Notes under the pieces: generated by a model
The model's database searches: none
Told to the model about the DNA's origin: nothing
Seen by the model: the letters and a program-made list of their open reading frames with translations, nothing else
In this document: positions 11,001 through 20,788 of the stretch, one piece after another
Layout: every line of letters begins with the position of its first letter
Numbering within the stretch: position 1 is the stretch's first letter
Program-made: the position numbers and the translations under genes
DNA from: Blastobasis lacticolella
Lineage: Eukaryota; Arthropoda; Insecta; Lepidoptera; Blastobasidae
Reading direction: 5' to 3'
DNA: 64,000 nucleotides
Assembly (NCBI GenBank): GCA_905147135.1
Contig: LR990048.1
Location: forward strand, 17,654,563-17,718,562

Positions 11001-13567
11001 GTGCAACCACGCACCTGACTCTGGCTGCGACACTGCCTTAAGCCTCGCGAGGTGTTTACCCATAGCCACACCCTCCAGCTGCTCCAGCACCTTCTTCGCC
11101 CCAATACTGTCCCAAGACCGCTGACTCTCCGGGCACTTAGTTATAGGGGTAGCCGGGTTGAGAGCCCCCCAAGCCGTGCATCACGGACATGGGGAATGTT
11201 TATCCAACCACCATCTACTGATAAATGTTAGTGACAAGACTCACAACTCCATGCGACGTCGCAAGGAAGGCCGGCAGGCTCACATCCCGAACACGCCGAA
11301 TTCCTATACCCCCACATCGGATTGGCAAGGATGCTTGGCTCCACTGGTCCTCACTTAAGGATACGTTTAAAATACTCTCCACAGAGTCCCGAAGTACCTC
11401 AACTACCTTGGATACTAATATGATAATAAATGAATTCATGTGAAAAACAGTAAGAGCTAGACATCCATACATACATCTCAAAATATCCATACATCGTCAA
11501 AACTTTAGCTTTTATTAATATAGTAAAGAGAAAAGGTTTGCATTTAAGTTTCTACCAATGAATAAGGTTCTCGTGAAAAAGTTGATTGTTTACAAAGATC
11601 GGAACTGCGCACGTGCGAAAGCCGCTGAGAACCCTAGCGGTTCAATAAATAAAATAAAATAATAATTAACTAAGCATTTATTATTATAATAAATTAAAAT
11701 TGACATTCGCAATACAGACTAACCGCCTTAATGAATGAAATGAAAACCGATACATCGTTAAATTTACGTAATTAATCCTCACATTAGTGCTCGTTAAATA
11801 TCTTTTGTTTCGTTTGATGTTCGATGAATAATGAATATGACGTAAGTATACCGTAGTAGTAGGTTTAACCACAGGCGTCGATTAAAATATTGATAAAAAC
11901 ATAGCCACCCCTTTTTCGATATCTTACTTAGTAGAGTGTATCATACACTGTGTATGCATTTTTTTAATGTATCATATGGACCCGGCGCGAATCTGTTCGC
12001 GTGGCGTCCTACCCCTACCCTACCCTACCCTATACCTACTCAACACCTACCCTACACTATACCAACCCTATAACTACTTTTCCTCAACCTATCCTTTTTT
12101 TCTTGCTTATAAACCATCGTCTTGAATCAGTCTATCTATTGTTGAAAACCGCGTTAATATCCGTTGCGTACTTTAAAAGATCTAAACGTACATAAATATA
12201 TAGGGCCTAATGGTTGGAAGACATAGACATAGACATAGACATAGATTTTATTTGGCAATAACTACAAGTAGATATGTCAAGTTGTAATAATATCAACAAT
12301 GATAGGTATAACATGTTAAGACTAGGGTACATTCAATCGACTTTGTGTCGGAAAGCGAATTTGTTGTATAGTATAGGTAAATATATGTTTTTATTTATTC
12401 AATTAGATATTATTGTACATACTTGTCTTTACTGTAATTTTATTTTTCATTACAACATGATATCAAAAGTAAAGGGAGTATCAACAGCAAAGGTATAGAG
12501 ATGGAATTATAGATATAGGTATTTCTTTTGAGATTACATGTCTTTGTTTCAATCTTTGTTGCAACTGCTATCTATCAATTAAGCAGCTACATTGTTCTTA
12601 AAACACCCCACACCCATAATAACTGATCACGTATAAAAATAAGTATGTTTGTCTCATTTCAGGCGACCATGATCACACATTGGGCCTCGACGTGAGCGAA
12701 GTCGAATTGTACTTGTACGATTTCCAGAACAACTACAACTTGACTTACAAATTCAATAACAGCATCAGCGACTTCACCGGACAGTACAACCTCGACGTCA
12801 GCAAACGACTGGTCTTCTTCGTGCCAGGATACAAGTCTCATATCAGCAAGAACACTGAAGAACTAGTCAGGAAGACCTTCAAAACTGTACCCGACATTTA
12901 CCTGATCATCATCGACCATTCCGTCTACACCTCAAGTAATGGTGGCCTCTTGCAGAGTTACGAACGTTCGGTCTTCTACACCTATTACATAGGGACAGCA
13001 TTAGGGCGGGTTATAGCGGATTTCCAAAAAGCCGGATTCCAATCAGACAACATCCACTGCATCGGCCACAGCTTGGGCAGCCAAATGTTGTCCTGGGCTG
13101 GAACGAGATATACAGAACTGACGCAAGAGAAGATAGGAAGGATCACTGGGCTCGATCCAGCGGGCCCTTGTTTCTCGAACAGCTACATAGACCATCAGAT
13201 CAGGGCTGGTGTAGCGAAGTACGTGGAAGTTTACCACTGTAACGCTGGCAATTTGGGTACGACGAGCGTGCTGGCTGATACAGATTTCTTTCTCAACAAA
13301 GGAACATCTGAACCGCACTGTGATGGCGGACTCTTGCCAGGCAAATCGGACAGTTACAAGGCCAAGTGTAGCCACAAGAAATGCGTGACGTACTACATGG
13401 AAACAGTGGGCCAGAGGGACTGGTACCTAGCTTGGAGATGCAACACTTATAAGGACTTTATGAAGGGGAAATGCGCGGGGAATGAGGTGGCGATCGCAGG
13501 ATACTCGAACCCTGGTAATGTTACAGGGGTCTTCTATGCGTCTACGGAAACTTATGGAATATTCTAA
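4912..13567 (+). CDS. Secreted neutral lipase, two exons (335 aa)
   Basis: Exons 4912-5014 and 12663-13567 join in phase (ACG T + GC) to give 335 residues. The family is the alpha/beta-hydrolase pancreatic-type lipases, which cleave ester bonds of glycerides and phospholipids. A hydrophobic N-terminus (about residues 6-21, ending near TTNG) predicts secretion, for example into the gut lumen. The nucleophile elbow GHSLGSQ puts Ser at 171; GLDPAGP gives Asp 199; CSHKKC gives His 272. The protein is rich in Cys after residue 190, as expected for a disulfide-bonded secreted enzyme. The lid between the Asp and His is short, as in many insect members. The oxyanion-hole segment reads FFVPGY where vertebrate lipases have HG. 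A second ATG at 4927 would also keep the signal peptide. Activity is inferred from the intact triad; substrate is unknown. Confidence 0.9.
5204..6367 (+). mobile_element. Internally deleted pogo/Tigger-type DNA transposon
   Basis: The ends are inverted: CAGTGAAACTTGGTTAAGTG at the left and, reversed, CAGCGAAACCTGGTTAAGTG at the right, each next to a TA dinucleotide (5202-5203 and 6368-6369), as expected of Tc1/mariner-superfamily insertions. Both ends carry many short subterminal repeats of the CCTCTATAACTGAGAC type. Inside are the start and end of a transposase but not the catalytic middle. The element lies in lipase intron 1, in the gene's orientation. Confidence 0.85.
5562..6094 (+). pseudogene. 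Pogo/Tigger transposase remnant (N- and C-termini only)
   Basis: From ATG 5562 a frame of 39 codons begins MPKRKLQSLSLREKLKL, typical of the CENP-B-like helix-turn-helix N-terminus of pogo transposases, then hits stops near 5679. From about 5683 to 6094 another frame is open and reads as the acidic C-terminal tail, with EENEEEDDE-type runs and a final RQTKMTDFYN that resembles Tigger ends. The catalytic DDE core is absent. The protein cannot transpose; the DNA could be mobilised only by a related transposase supplied elsewhere. The frame change and lost core point to a single internal deletion near 5680. Confidence 0.75.
6417..6660 (+). repeat. Interspersed repeat, family B1
   Basis: Begins TTAGCTACCCGCCCGGTTTC and the GCACGGGT block and includes TATCCAAATCTGTTGCGTTG, the usual order of a common lepidopteran retroposon tail also seen at 25855, 55155 and 57900. 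A short GAGCC run follows at 6698-6723. Confidence 0.5.
7265..7400 (+). pseudogene. LINE fragment, C-terminus of REL-endonuclease ORF
   Basis: The frame ending at 7398 includes [19 protein letters not shown], matching the last residues of the LINE protein at 29780-30550 ([19 protein letters not shown]). Only the C-terminal stretch of about 40 codons is left, on the opposite strand to the other two copies. It is a 5'-truncated insertion in lipase intron 1. Confidence 0.65.
7934..8262 (+). mobile_element. SINE family A
   Basis: Nearly complete body: the CCAATGACTCT block, ACCGATGCTCTTACGGTGAG, AAACATCGTGATGAAACCTG, CAGATGGCAGTCGCTCCACT, then GACATTAACG and the AGATGATTA end. The tRNA-like head is worn. 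Confidence 0.75.
8263..8694. other. No gene seen
   Basis: Intron sequence of the lipase gene, AT-rich, with no supported frame or repeat except a short ACAT run near 8600. Confidence 0.5.
8695..9075 (+). mobile_element. SINE family A, interrupted
   Basis: The head (GCGTCGGTGGCC... GGGTTCAAATCCC) and first half run to about 8875. The second half resumes at GGAGGTCAGATGG near 8966. Roughly 90 bp of foreign sequence separates them, including a TTCATAAGTGTTTGTAAAAACC block that also occurs near 42012. Confidence 0.7.
9446..9707 (+). mobile_element. TA-flanked MITE, copy 1
   Basis: Ends are inverted over about 34 bp (GAGCTTGTCTAA... / ...TTAGACGAGCTC with GACGCGCCCCACT inside both) and TA dinucleotides flank it (9444-9445 and 9708-9709). 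A 263 bp copy in reverse orientation lies at 20789-21051. TA targets suggest mobilisation by a Tc1/mariner-type transposase. Confidence 0.8.
9963..10095 (+). repeat. Retroposon tail, family C
   Basis: Poly-T run, then GGTAGGCAAACAGGCAAGCG and the GGAAAGTGGTCACCACTTCC block, then the AGACATTAGCAACACCAAGA block. Confidence 0.65.
10271..10477 (+). mobile_element. MITE with CTCTCCAGACTGAC ends, copy 1
   Basis: The left end CTCTCCAGACTGACTTG is matched by the worn inverted right end CAAGTTAGGCTGAACG. The interior matches the copy at 25938-26137, including TATGTATTTAAATGGAT and the GGCAAGTCGTGRTTTTGGGTA block. It sits inside the C-terminal coding part of the LINE relic on the - strand. Confidence 0.7.
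10446..11490 (-). pseudogene. LINE relic: RT thumb, zinc knuckle and REL endonuclease
   Basis: Read on the - strand, 11490-11215 gives the end of a reverse-transcriptase region (SEDQWSQASLPIRCGGIGIR), and after a frame change near 11165 the frame 11090-10446 (214 codons) gives a C-terminal domain. That domain has a C-x-C-x8-H-x4-C knuckle at residues 64-80, the form known from LINEs that use a restriction-like endonuclease, and then KRPDG followed by a DAT segment, fitting a PD-(D/E)xK site. The last 13 or so codons are contributed by the MITE at 10271-10477, which replaced the native end. A close relative lies at 29780-31173. The 5' part is missing. Confidence 0.75.
11500..11977. other. No gene seen
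   Basis: AT-rich intron sequence of the lipase gene; I see no open frame with family resemblance and no clear repeat boundary. Confidence 0.45.
11978..12215 (+). repeat. Interspersed repeat, family B2, with CCCTA run
   Basis: Starts GACCCGGCGCGAATCTGTTC, carries a (CCCTA)4 stretch at about 12015-12035 and ends with the usual AAAACCGCGTTAATATCCG and the TTGCGTACTTTAAAAGA block. The CCCTA run belongs to the repeat and is not the insect telomere motif. Confidence 0.55.
12219..12244 (+). repeat. (ACATAG)n microsatellite
   Basis: Four tandem copies of ACATAG followed by ATTTTATTTGGCAATAA, a common junction of retroposon tails. Confidence 0.7.
12663..13567 (+). CDS. Lipase exon 2 (catalytic domain)
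   Basis: Begins after the acceptor TTTCAG at 12657-12662 and ends with TAA at 13565-13567. It encodes residues 35-335, the whole hydrolase fold. GC content at third positions is visibly higher than in the flanking intron. Confidence 0.9.
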
Positions 13568-14000
13568 GAATTTATCGCGGGTTTAGCAATCTTCATGTGG
13601 CAAGCTGTGCTCATGAAAAAGAGTTTTGGTGAAACTTCAAAGTCAGAACCCGTAAGCTTCATGTGTGCTATTTTGAACTATAATTTTTCATGTAGGTATG
13701 TATGTACACTGAATTTCGCACAAATTATTGCTAAATATAATTTTTAAAGTATGTACCTACGACATCCAGTACTTAGTCATCAGCCATAGGTTTATGATTT
13801 CATCTCGCTCGCTTTAGTCGCGGCGCCTGTTGCGAGCGAGCGAGATGGCAAGTCTTAACCGTTAAAATTCGAATTAGAGGTCGGGCCCGGACCGCTTTAA
13901 TAATAATTTAATCAATTATTCGAGTAACTACAAAGTGTTTGTACCTAGGTATTTCTTAGTCTAAGGAATGTTAAAATGTTTGTCGATATTAAATCGATCC
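13568..14000. other. Lipase 3' UTR and spacer
   Basis: The 3' UTR should start here. No AATAAA is seen near the stop; variants such as ATATAA occur near 13737. A GC-rich inverted pair, TCTCGCTCGC at 13804 and GCGAGCGAGA at 13835, could form a hairpin. Confidence 0.4.
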
Positions 14001-14254
14001 GTAGCCGTATTCACAATGATTCGAAACCGTTTCCGAACGATTCGACACGAAATTCGTGAGTGGCAAATCCGTGTCGAACGATTCGAAAACTGTTATTCAG
14101 AATCCCGATAGATTCCACGGAAACTCTACTCTCTATACTATATGAAAATTTCATCAAAATTAACTGAAACCACATTTTCCTAAGAACTTTTGTAGGGTCC
14201 TTTGTCGAATCCGTATCCGAATCCGATTTCCGAGCCATTGTGAATACGGCTACA
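14001..14254 (+). mobile_element. MITE with GTAGCCGTATTCACAATG ends
   Basis: Perfect 18 bp inverted ends (GTAGCCGTATTCACAATG at 14001-14018; complement ending 14253). GATCC stands just before the left end and again one base after the right end, a possible 5 bp target duplication. The inner sequence is rich in CGAATC/GATTCG words. Confidence 0.7.
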
Positions 14255-14664
14255 GATCCACGACATTGGATAGCTTTCGAACTTGTAATGCGGGCATTAG
14301 CTAAATACATAATTAGTAAAATAATATTATATGCTACCTATAACATGCATATCTGCATATATTAACCGACATTATCAACATCGCGTTACAAGTTTTGTGT
14401 TACCAACTTACCTATTAACGATAATAAAAGTGGAACATATGATGATAGTCTGATGATTTATTTGGATGTTGATTCAAACCAATACCTACCTACTTGCTAT
14501 TTGTAAACTACCAAGCTACAGATGTTGATTAAATTCCCTATAAATGGATAATCGGATTGTCATTCACATTTCATACACCTATTCATTCGAAACTAAATAA
14601 CTAGTTGAGTAACTTTTACGAAAGAGGTAGGCCTTAGCCGAAAGCCTTGTACATCGACGGAATG

Positions 14665-15063
14665 TATATGTCACAGCCAGATAGTTAAATTAGCCAGTTA
14701 ATCAAACGGCTAGCTTCTTATGCTATTATTTAATTGAAAATTTGCCAATTTCAAGAAATTTTAAAGTTATGTTTAAAGAACGAAATTGACCCGAGTTTAC
14801 GGAGCCCCTCCAAATATTGTCACAATGGTAAGTTAATCACAATAATCTCAAACAATAATAATAGTTTGCATTAGGTTTTAATTCGGTTGGGTTAGGTTAG
14901 TGTTGTGACAATGCATGGAGGAACTCCGTAAACTCGGGGCAATATCGTTCGTTAGACGTAACTTTCAAAGTTCATGAATTTGGCAAATATTCAATTAAAT
15001 AATTGTTTAAAAAACTAGCCATTCAATTAACCGGCTAATTTAACCATCCGGCTGCGACATATA
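14665..15063 (+). mobile_element. Fold-back element with ~160 bp arms
   Basis: Both arms carry the same mirrored series: TATGTCRCAGCC, GTTAAATTAGCC, TTATTTAATTGAA, and CCGAGTTTACGGAG, ending at GCATTGTCACAA-like blocks around a 90 bp centre. Arms match at roughly 80-85% by eye. No coding potential. Confidence 0.75.
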
Positions 15064-15189
15064 GACAAGCATGTCGCTATTTTATAGATAAAGATTAATT
15101 TTGTGTACTTTAAGAACTAGTTTGTATACCTACTTACATCAGCTTTCGAATCCATAGAAGCACATCTATCTAGCATAGATAGCACAGCA

Positions 15190-15285
15190 CATCAATGGCA
15201 GCCTTGCCTTGGCGTGAAAGACATCGTCAAAGAGACGAGGCTCTCCTGCGCTGGTTTGGTAACTTGTTGCGGAAGCCCTAGCCTA
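15190..15285 (+). pseudogene. LINE fragment (RT C-terminal, LRWFGN type)
   Basis: A short frame reads RDEALLRWFGNLLRK, resembling the LRWFGHV segment close to the C-terminus of RTE-like reverse transcriptases. Only about 30 codons are recognisable. Confidence 0.4.
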
Positions 15286-15682
15286 GAAAATAAGTACCTT
15301 AACCTGCCGGCATCAGAAAAGAGGCCATGCTCACATTAGAATGAATCACTGAGTCGGATGCGAGTACCAACTATTATGATTAGTTGTTGATGCACTAGCA
15401 GCGTAAAACTGATGCGTGCAAATATATAGTATTAGCACTTGTGTCAGTCACTTGTTGCAGGGGTTTTCCCTGATATCTGTCGGTTACCTTATTATCTAAA
15501 TTTTTGTACACAGCCATCGGAGTCTGAGTAATCGCATTTGTCCGTTTTTTCCTGTGTTTACACTATCGCGATCTCCGAGTTTAGAAGGCGATAACATTTG
15601 TTACAAACTTGCTTGCTCTGGCAGCAAATACGGAAATGCTAAGTCCTCGATGGCCAAAGCCACGATTCGCTATGAAGCACGG

Positions 15683-15854
15683 GGATTGATCGAGGTACAA
15701 CACAAACGCTATTCTACCTATTCGCGATTCTACACAATATGGATTCCGCACAACTGACATTCAACACATTATTTATTATACACAGTCTTCAATTATACAC
15801 AAACGTGTTTCTTCCTGTTCGCGATTCTACACAATATTAATTTCACACAACTGC
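15683..15854 (+). repeat. 172 bp inverted duplicate, arm 1
   Basis: Matches the reverse complement of 17014-17185 at all but about four positions. The arms are separated by 1.16 kb. The unit holds two internal copies of the TTCGCGATTCTACACAATAT block, 102 bp apart. Confidence 0.85.
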
Positions 15855-15863
15855 CCGGGGTCT

Positions 15864-16023
15864 GCATTGACCATGATCCAGGATTGGCAGATCAAGTCAT
15901 TACAGTAGAGCAACTGCCATTTGACCTGCTACCACGGGAACCTGAACATTTTGGATCATGGTTACCTACACATTCGGTCACCTGAATGAGCAAGTTTCAT
16001 CATGATGTTTGTCTTCACTCTAA
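15864..16023 (-). mobile_element. SINE family A, partial
   Basis: Reverse orientation; carries ACCATGATCCAGGATT, TTACAGTAGAGCAACTGCCA and the GATCATGGTTACCTACACATTC block. Confidence 0.65.
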
Positions 16024-16276
16024 AGGTGCGTACGAATTAAGGCGGCTCAGCCCGAGGCATGCTCACCGCGCGCGGCGAGGCTGCTCAGTTGCTCATTTGT
16101 TTGTTCGTTGAGGTAACGTGCTCGCGGCGAGCCACAAATGCGCCGCACAAATAAAATGCTGATGCTGCTTTTGTTATAATTGATGGGATTGTTAAAATAA
16201 TTTTAGTTTTTTAGATCCCATTTTTCTTTTCGCTTTTTTCTGCTCACCATGTTGTTTAGTATATAAGTTTTCCAAA

Positions 16277-16413
16277 TTATTTATTTATTTATTTTATTTA
16301 TTTTATTTATTTTATTTATTTTATTTATTTTATTTATTTTATTTATTTTATTTATTTTATTTTTTTCATTTTATTTTTTTTATATTATTTATTTTATTTT
16401 ATTTATTTATTAG
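16277..16413 (+). repeat. TTTTATTTA low-complexity tract
   Basis: About 130 bp of near-tandem TTTTATTTA units with some decay in the second half. Confidence 0.85.
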
Positions 16414-16423
16414 GAACACCAAC

Positions 16424-16530
16424 ATCATCATCATCATCACAGCCCATAACAATCCACTGCAGGACTTCGGGCCTCTCCCACGAAAGGGGAGGTCATTGCC
16501 ATAATCTCCACGCTTGGCAGGCGGGTTGGA
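16424..16530 (+). repeat. LINE tail with CATCAT run (RTE-like)
   Basis: CATCATCATCATCATCAC, then CACTGCAGGACTTCGGGCCT and the CACGCTTGGCAGGCGGGTTG block. A related piece is at 21145-21225. The trinucleotide run at the end is usual for RTE-clade LINE 3' ends. Confidence 0.55.
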
Positions 16531-16604
16531 ACACCAACAGTTTAAGTATTATTTTTATTATATTTATTTTATTTCATTTATTTATTAGGAACACCAACAG
16601 TCTA

Positions 16605-16735
16605 ATTTTTTTTTTTTTTTATGTCATACAGTAGGCAAACAGGCAAGTGGGCCACCTGATGGAAAGTGGTCACCACTGCCGATAGACATTAGCAACACCA
16701 AGAGTATTGCCAATGCGTTGCCCACCTCTATAACA
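16605..16735 (+). repeat. Retroposon tail, family C
   Basis: Poly-T, GTAGGCAAACAGGCAAGTGG, GGAAAGTGGTCACCACTGCC, ending at CCTCTATAACACG, the mirror of the copy at 355-482. Confidence 0.65.
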
Positions 16736-17013
16736 CGTAATTAACATGAAAATCTCTCTGGTCAACAAACCTGATCAACGCTGGGCACCTTGAGACTGGT
16801 TGTTTACCCAAGAACTAGACCAGGACCTGGTAAAGGTTCACCAAGGTCAACCTCAGTCAACCAACAAAGCATTAGACCAGGTTTATGAAAAAGGGTTGCC
16901 CTTGATCAACCTTGACTGGTTCCACTAAACTTAGGTCCAGATCTATGTCATCCAGTGCCAGGTTTCCAGCGTTGACGAATAGATATGTGGAATAGCGAAT
17001 TTGTTGAAAGGCT

Positions 17014-17185
17014 GCAGTTGTGTGGAATTAATATTGCGTAGAATCGCGAACAGGAAGAAACCCGTTTGTGTATAATTGAAGACTGTGTATAATAAATAAT
17101 GTGTTGAATGTCAGTTGTGCGGAATCCATATTGTGTAGAATCGCGAATAGGTAGAATTGCGTTTGTGTTGTACCTCGATCAATCC
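17014..17185 (-). repeat. 172 bp inverted duplicate, arm 2
   Basis: Partner of 15683-15854, in inverse orientation. Unlike a simple inverted duplication, the SINE A pieces beside the two arms are not mirror-placed. Confidence 0.85.
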
Positions 17186-17239
17186 AAGCACGGGAGACCT
17201 TAACCGACAGGAAGACAATACTATTATATTTAGTAAGTA

Positions 17240-17500
17240 AATTGGTCCGACTCGTAGGTATCCCGAGGTACCGGGTTCGAATCTCAGTGCCGCCATGCAC
17301 CAATGACTCTTTTCTAAACATTAGTTAAACACTAACTAATGCTCTTACGGTGAGGGAAAACATTGTGATGAACCGGCACATTCAGGCGAATAAATATGTA
17401 AACATGATGCAATCTGGTCAGGATCACGGAGGTCAGATGGCAGTTGCTCCACTGTAATTACTTGATGTGCCAAATCTTGGATCGTGGTCAAGGCTGAGCC
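17240..17500 (+). mobile_element. SINE family A
   Basis: Head with TCCGACTCGTAGG and GGGTTCGAATCTC, then the standard body to CAAGGCTGAGCCC. Confidence 0.7.
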
Positions 17501-19770
17501 CGTATGGTGGACGGCTATGGTAAGGTGGTAAGTTTGACAGTTCGCGTTGAACTCTTTTATAAGAAAAATGAACATTTTCTTGAATTACATTGATAATTAT
17601 TATCGTGTAAGAATGGCAGCTGTCATTCTAAACTAGAGTGTTGGCGCTTTTTCTATTACTGCGTCCGACAGATCTAATAAAATTGTTTAATATGACGTGT
17701 CTTTTGATACCTTTGATTCCATTTTACATTATCTTAATTATTGATGACGCTAGGCTAATACCCAACCGTTAAGCACTAAATTAGGCCATATCGGCGTTGG
17801 CGCTGATTCTTACTGTAGGTACAGTCATCTACCCTAGCTGATCCTCAAGACCCCGACCCTGATGCTGATAGTCCAGGAGACGGGTTCCCTGTAAACGACG
17901 GCGTCCAACCGCCATGGTTCCACGCGCGAGACTGCAAAGTCTTTTGAGGGTAGTTTTTATGTCGTTTCGTTTTGCTAGCTAGAGATAAAATAGATATTAT
18001 ATTAAAAGTTATCTAAAAACAGGTAGGCAAGTATGTTTTTAGAAAACTTTTTCAGTATGACGAGCTGTAGCCGTTTATAAAAACAATTTCTTTGGTAGAT
18101 ATAACGAATGATAGGTAGGTATAAAGCTGCGTTCCCATTCGGCCATATTTTTCACTCTAGTTCTTGGAGATAAAAAGAGGTGTAATAAAAATGACGCATT
18201 AGATTCATATTCAACTGTCGCCTAACGTGGCGTCTTCGGCTGAGATATAGCCCAATTTATGCAGCTACACAAAAATGTTTATGCCAGGAACGTAATCAGT
18301 ACTTACCACCTTACCTAAGAGTTCTCTTTTTTCCTTAAGTCTTAGATTTTAGGATAGATGATAAGTGCATTAGGTAGGTATTGCGAAATGGATGTTTTGC
18401 GCACGGGACATTGTCCGCCTAAATGCCTACCTACGTAAGACCAAGGAAATAAAAGGTACCAATTTAATGTAAGAACCTACCTAATTACGACAGTTCATGT
18501 ACAGTTTTAGAGACTTTTTACGTACGACAAGAATTACTTGACGTACCTACCTATTGAGATAATGATTAAATTTATTTGATAAATTCTACCGCTATAAAAT
18601 AATATAGATCGGGTACTCGGTATGGATACTCAGTGTAGCAGCTGCACAAACTCCTCACTAAAGAACTCCTCATGGTCCACGGACCTGTATTACACTGATT
18701 GATCTGTCCCCGACTCTCCGTGATGGATACCGATATCGATGAATCTTATGTAGGAAGTTTACATTTTCTCGATTAAATTAAGTTTTAATTTCATAGAGAG
18801 CTACTTGTGTTACAAACATACAAACTAATATACATTTAACCCCGTTATAATTATTAAGTGTTAAACATTGACTGCAGAAGGCCTATCTAAGATAGTATAG
18901 CAGGCGATGTAAACGCAAAGTGGCGCTGCAATCGCATGGAACTAAACGTTCAGTCAGAAACGTCCGCGCGCCGGCTCGACTTCGCTCGTCGTCTCAAATA
19001 TTGCACTAGGCGTATAACCTAGACTTATTATCGTTAAACCTAATAAACCCTTCACATCGTTCTTCCCCGGTTGTTATTTATCAAGTTCCCCGACGGTGTG
19101 CTACAATAGGTTAAAAAATAAACCAGGAAATGTTAAGGGCGTCAGATACCGCTTTCCATCAGTGGGGTGTGCTGATCGACAGATCGAAAAACGAGGGCGT
19201 GAGAGAAACCTACGCAAAATGAAAATTAACGCGTAAGAATGTGTTGTTTTAACCTACTCACTGACAACCAGACAGACAATCTAATGTTAAACAATTAATT
19301 ACCATCCTACTTATGGTGTAACAAAAATACAGAACCACAAGTGCGTTGTCACTATTCACATTCATTTCTATTTATTTGCATTCACTATGAGGATTGTTGT
19401 TACTAAGTTCTAAATTCGTCCCTGGCGTTATCCCGGGCGTCGCGGCACTCACGTGTGACGAACCCCCTCGGCATTCGGAGAAATATCTCATCTTACTCAT
19501 AATGTGGATCTTGCATTTTACTAACAACAGAGCCAAATTGTCGTATTCAAGATTTAAGGATATTTTTTCGTGGGATTCTTGCCGCCCCTTTGGAATGGTG
19601 CGTTCCAGAAAGGGACAGAGATGCAGAATTAATGACCGTGATTGTCCCCGAGCACGAGCATTATAGGTAATCGTCCAGATTCAAGATAAAAAATCATATA
19701 AGTCGGTACTTATACTTTCTATATACTTTCCATCAGATGGCCCAACCAATCCCATTTATTATAATATAGC
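17501..19770. other. No gene seen (2.3 kb)
   Basis: No frame here shows a family resemblance. Candidate frames such as the one ending at 19666 have no Kozak, splice or composition support. ACCTACCTA-type short motifs recur. A short block near 19647-19687 (GCATTATAGGTAATCGTCCA) is echoed near 20262 and probably marks LINE debris. Confidence 0.45.
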
Positions 19771-20046
19771 AGCGGCGGTGGCTGAGTGGTAGGTATCCGA
19801 CTCGTAAGCGAGAGGCACCGGGTTCGAATCCCACTGCGGCCATGTACCATGTACTTTTCTGAGTGTAAGAGAAAAACATCGTTGTGAAACCTGCACATTC
19901 AGGCGACTGGTCAGGTTTCTCTGGTAGCAGGGTCACGGAGGTCAGATGGCAGTCGCTCCACTTTCATTACCTGATCTGCCATATCCTGGATTATGATCAA
20001 GGCGAACCCAGGGCCCACACTCCCAAGAGCACAACCTGGACATTTC
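19771..20046 (+). mobile_element. SINE family A, best-preserved head
   Basis: The tRNA-derived head keeps both RNA polymerase III boxes: A box TGGCTGAGTGG at 19779-19789 and B box GGTTCGAATCC at 19821-19831. The anticodon arm reads CTCGTAAGCGAG. The body follows and runs to GGACATT, where an RTE tail begins. The parent tRNA is not clear to me. Confidence 0.8.
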
Positions 20047-20235
20047 ATCATCATCATCATATCAGCCAGAAGACGCCCACTGCTGGGCATAGGCCTCCCC
20101 CAGAGATCTCCACAAAGACCGGTCCTGTGCTTTCCGCATCCAGCTGGTACCTGCGATCCTTACCAGGTCGTCGGTCCACCTTGTAGGGGGCCTGCCCACG
20201 CTGCGTCTACCGGTACGCGGACCTGGACATTTACG
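20047..20235 (-). repeat. RTE-type LINE 3' end
   Basis: Read on the - strand, the coding part gives the C-terminus common in lepidopteran RTE proteins (GRPPTR-type, [21 protein letters not shown]), followed by a TGATGATGATGA tail that appears here as TCATCATCATCAT. Related pieces: 26498, 47270 and 52955. Confidence 0.7.
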
Positions 20236-20254
20236 CCAAGATGATTATTCTTGT

Positions 20255-20330
20255 GCTTCCGAGCAGTATAGGTAATCGTCTAGCTAGATTCAAGACTAAA
20301 TTGAATAGGCTGTTTCTACAAGGCGACAAG
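20255..20330 (+). pseudogene. LINE fragment (RT C-terminal)
   Basis: A frame reads RLARFKTKLNRLFLQGDK, similar to the [12 protein letters not shown] segment in the relic at 40640-40830. About 25 codons only. Confidence 0.4.
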
Positions 20331-20788
20331 GCAAGTGAAGGCGGGGGGAGCAGCCGCTGCCCCTCGCCGCAGCTCCCCGACGGACATGACCTCGCATACT
20401 GTAGGCGTACGGTCTTAGTTCATATACTTAATAATATTATGGAGTATGATACGGTCAGCTGATTAGTTGAATTCCATATCTTGAAATTCAAATAATCTAC
20501 TGACCATCGCGGTATCAACCACAGAAACCCGTTCGTTATTTTGGGTGTCATACAAGACAGCTATAAGTCAGACCTAGGACCCGTAGAAAGGCCAGAAAAT
20601 GGACACAGCGTTTTCTAGGAAATTTTAGCACCTTTAAGACTGCCGCCCACCGGCGTTACTTGCTGATCTGAAGCCACGCCACGAGCAAAAGCTAGTTTCC
20701 TGAAAGTTATTATTAAATCTGCACTGCACAGAAATAGTCAGTCCTCATACTCACTACCTTATAATTCCAAGTTGTTACCAATCTGTTA

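Noticed and set aside
12015..12035. CCCTA run as a telomere-like array
   Set aside because: Insect telomeres use TTAGG/CCTAA. The run is short and inside a B2 repeat.
16424..16445. Regular CAT runs as a CRISPR-like or functional array
   Set aside because: They are the trinucleotide tails of RTE-like LINEs; no spacer structure exists anywhere in the window.
19394..19666. 90-codon frame on the + strand
   Set aside because: No domain, no splice support, and it overlaps likely LINE debris.
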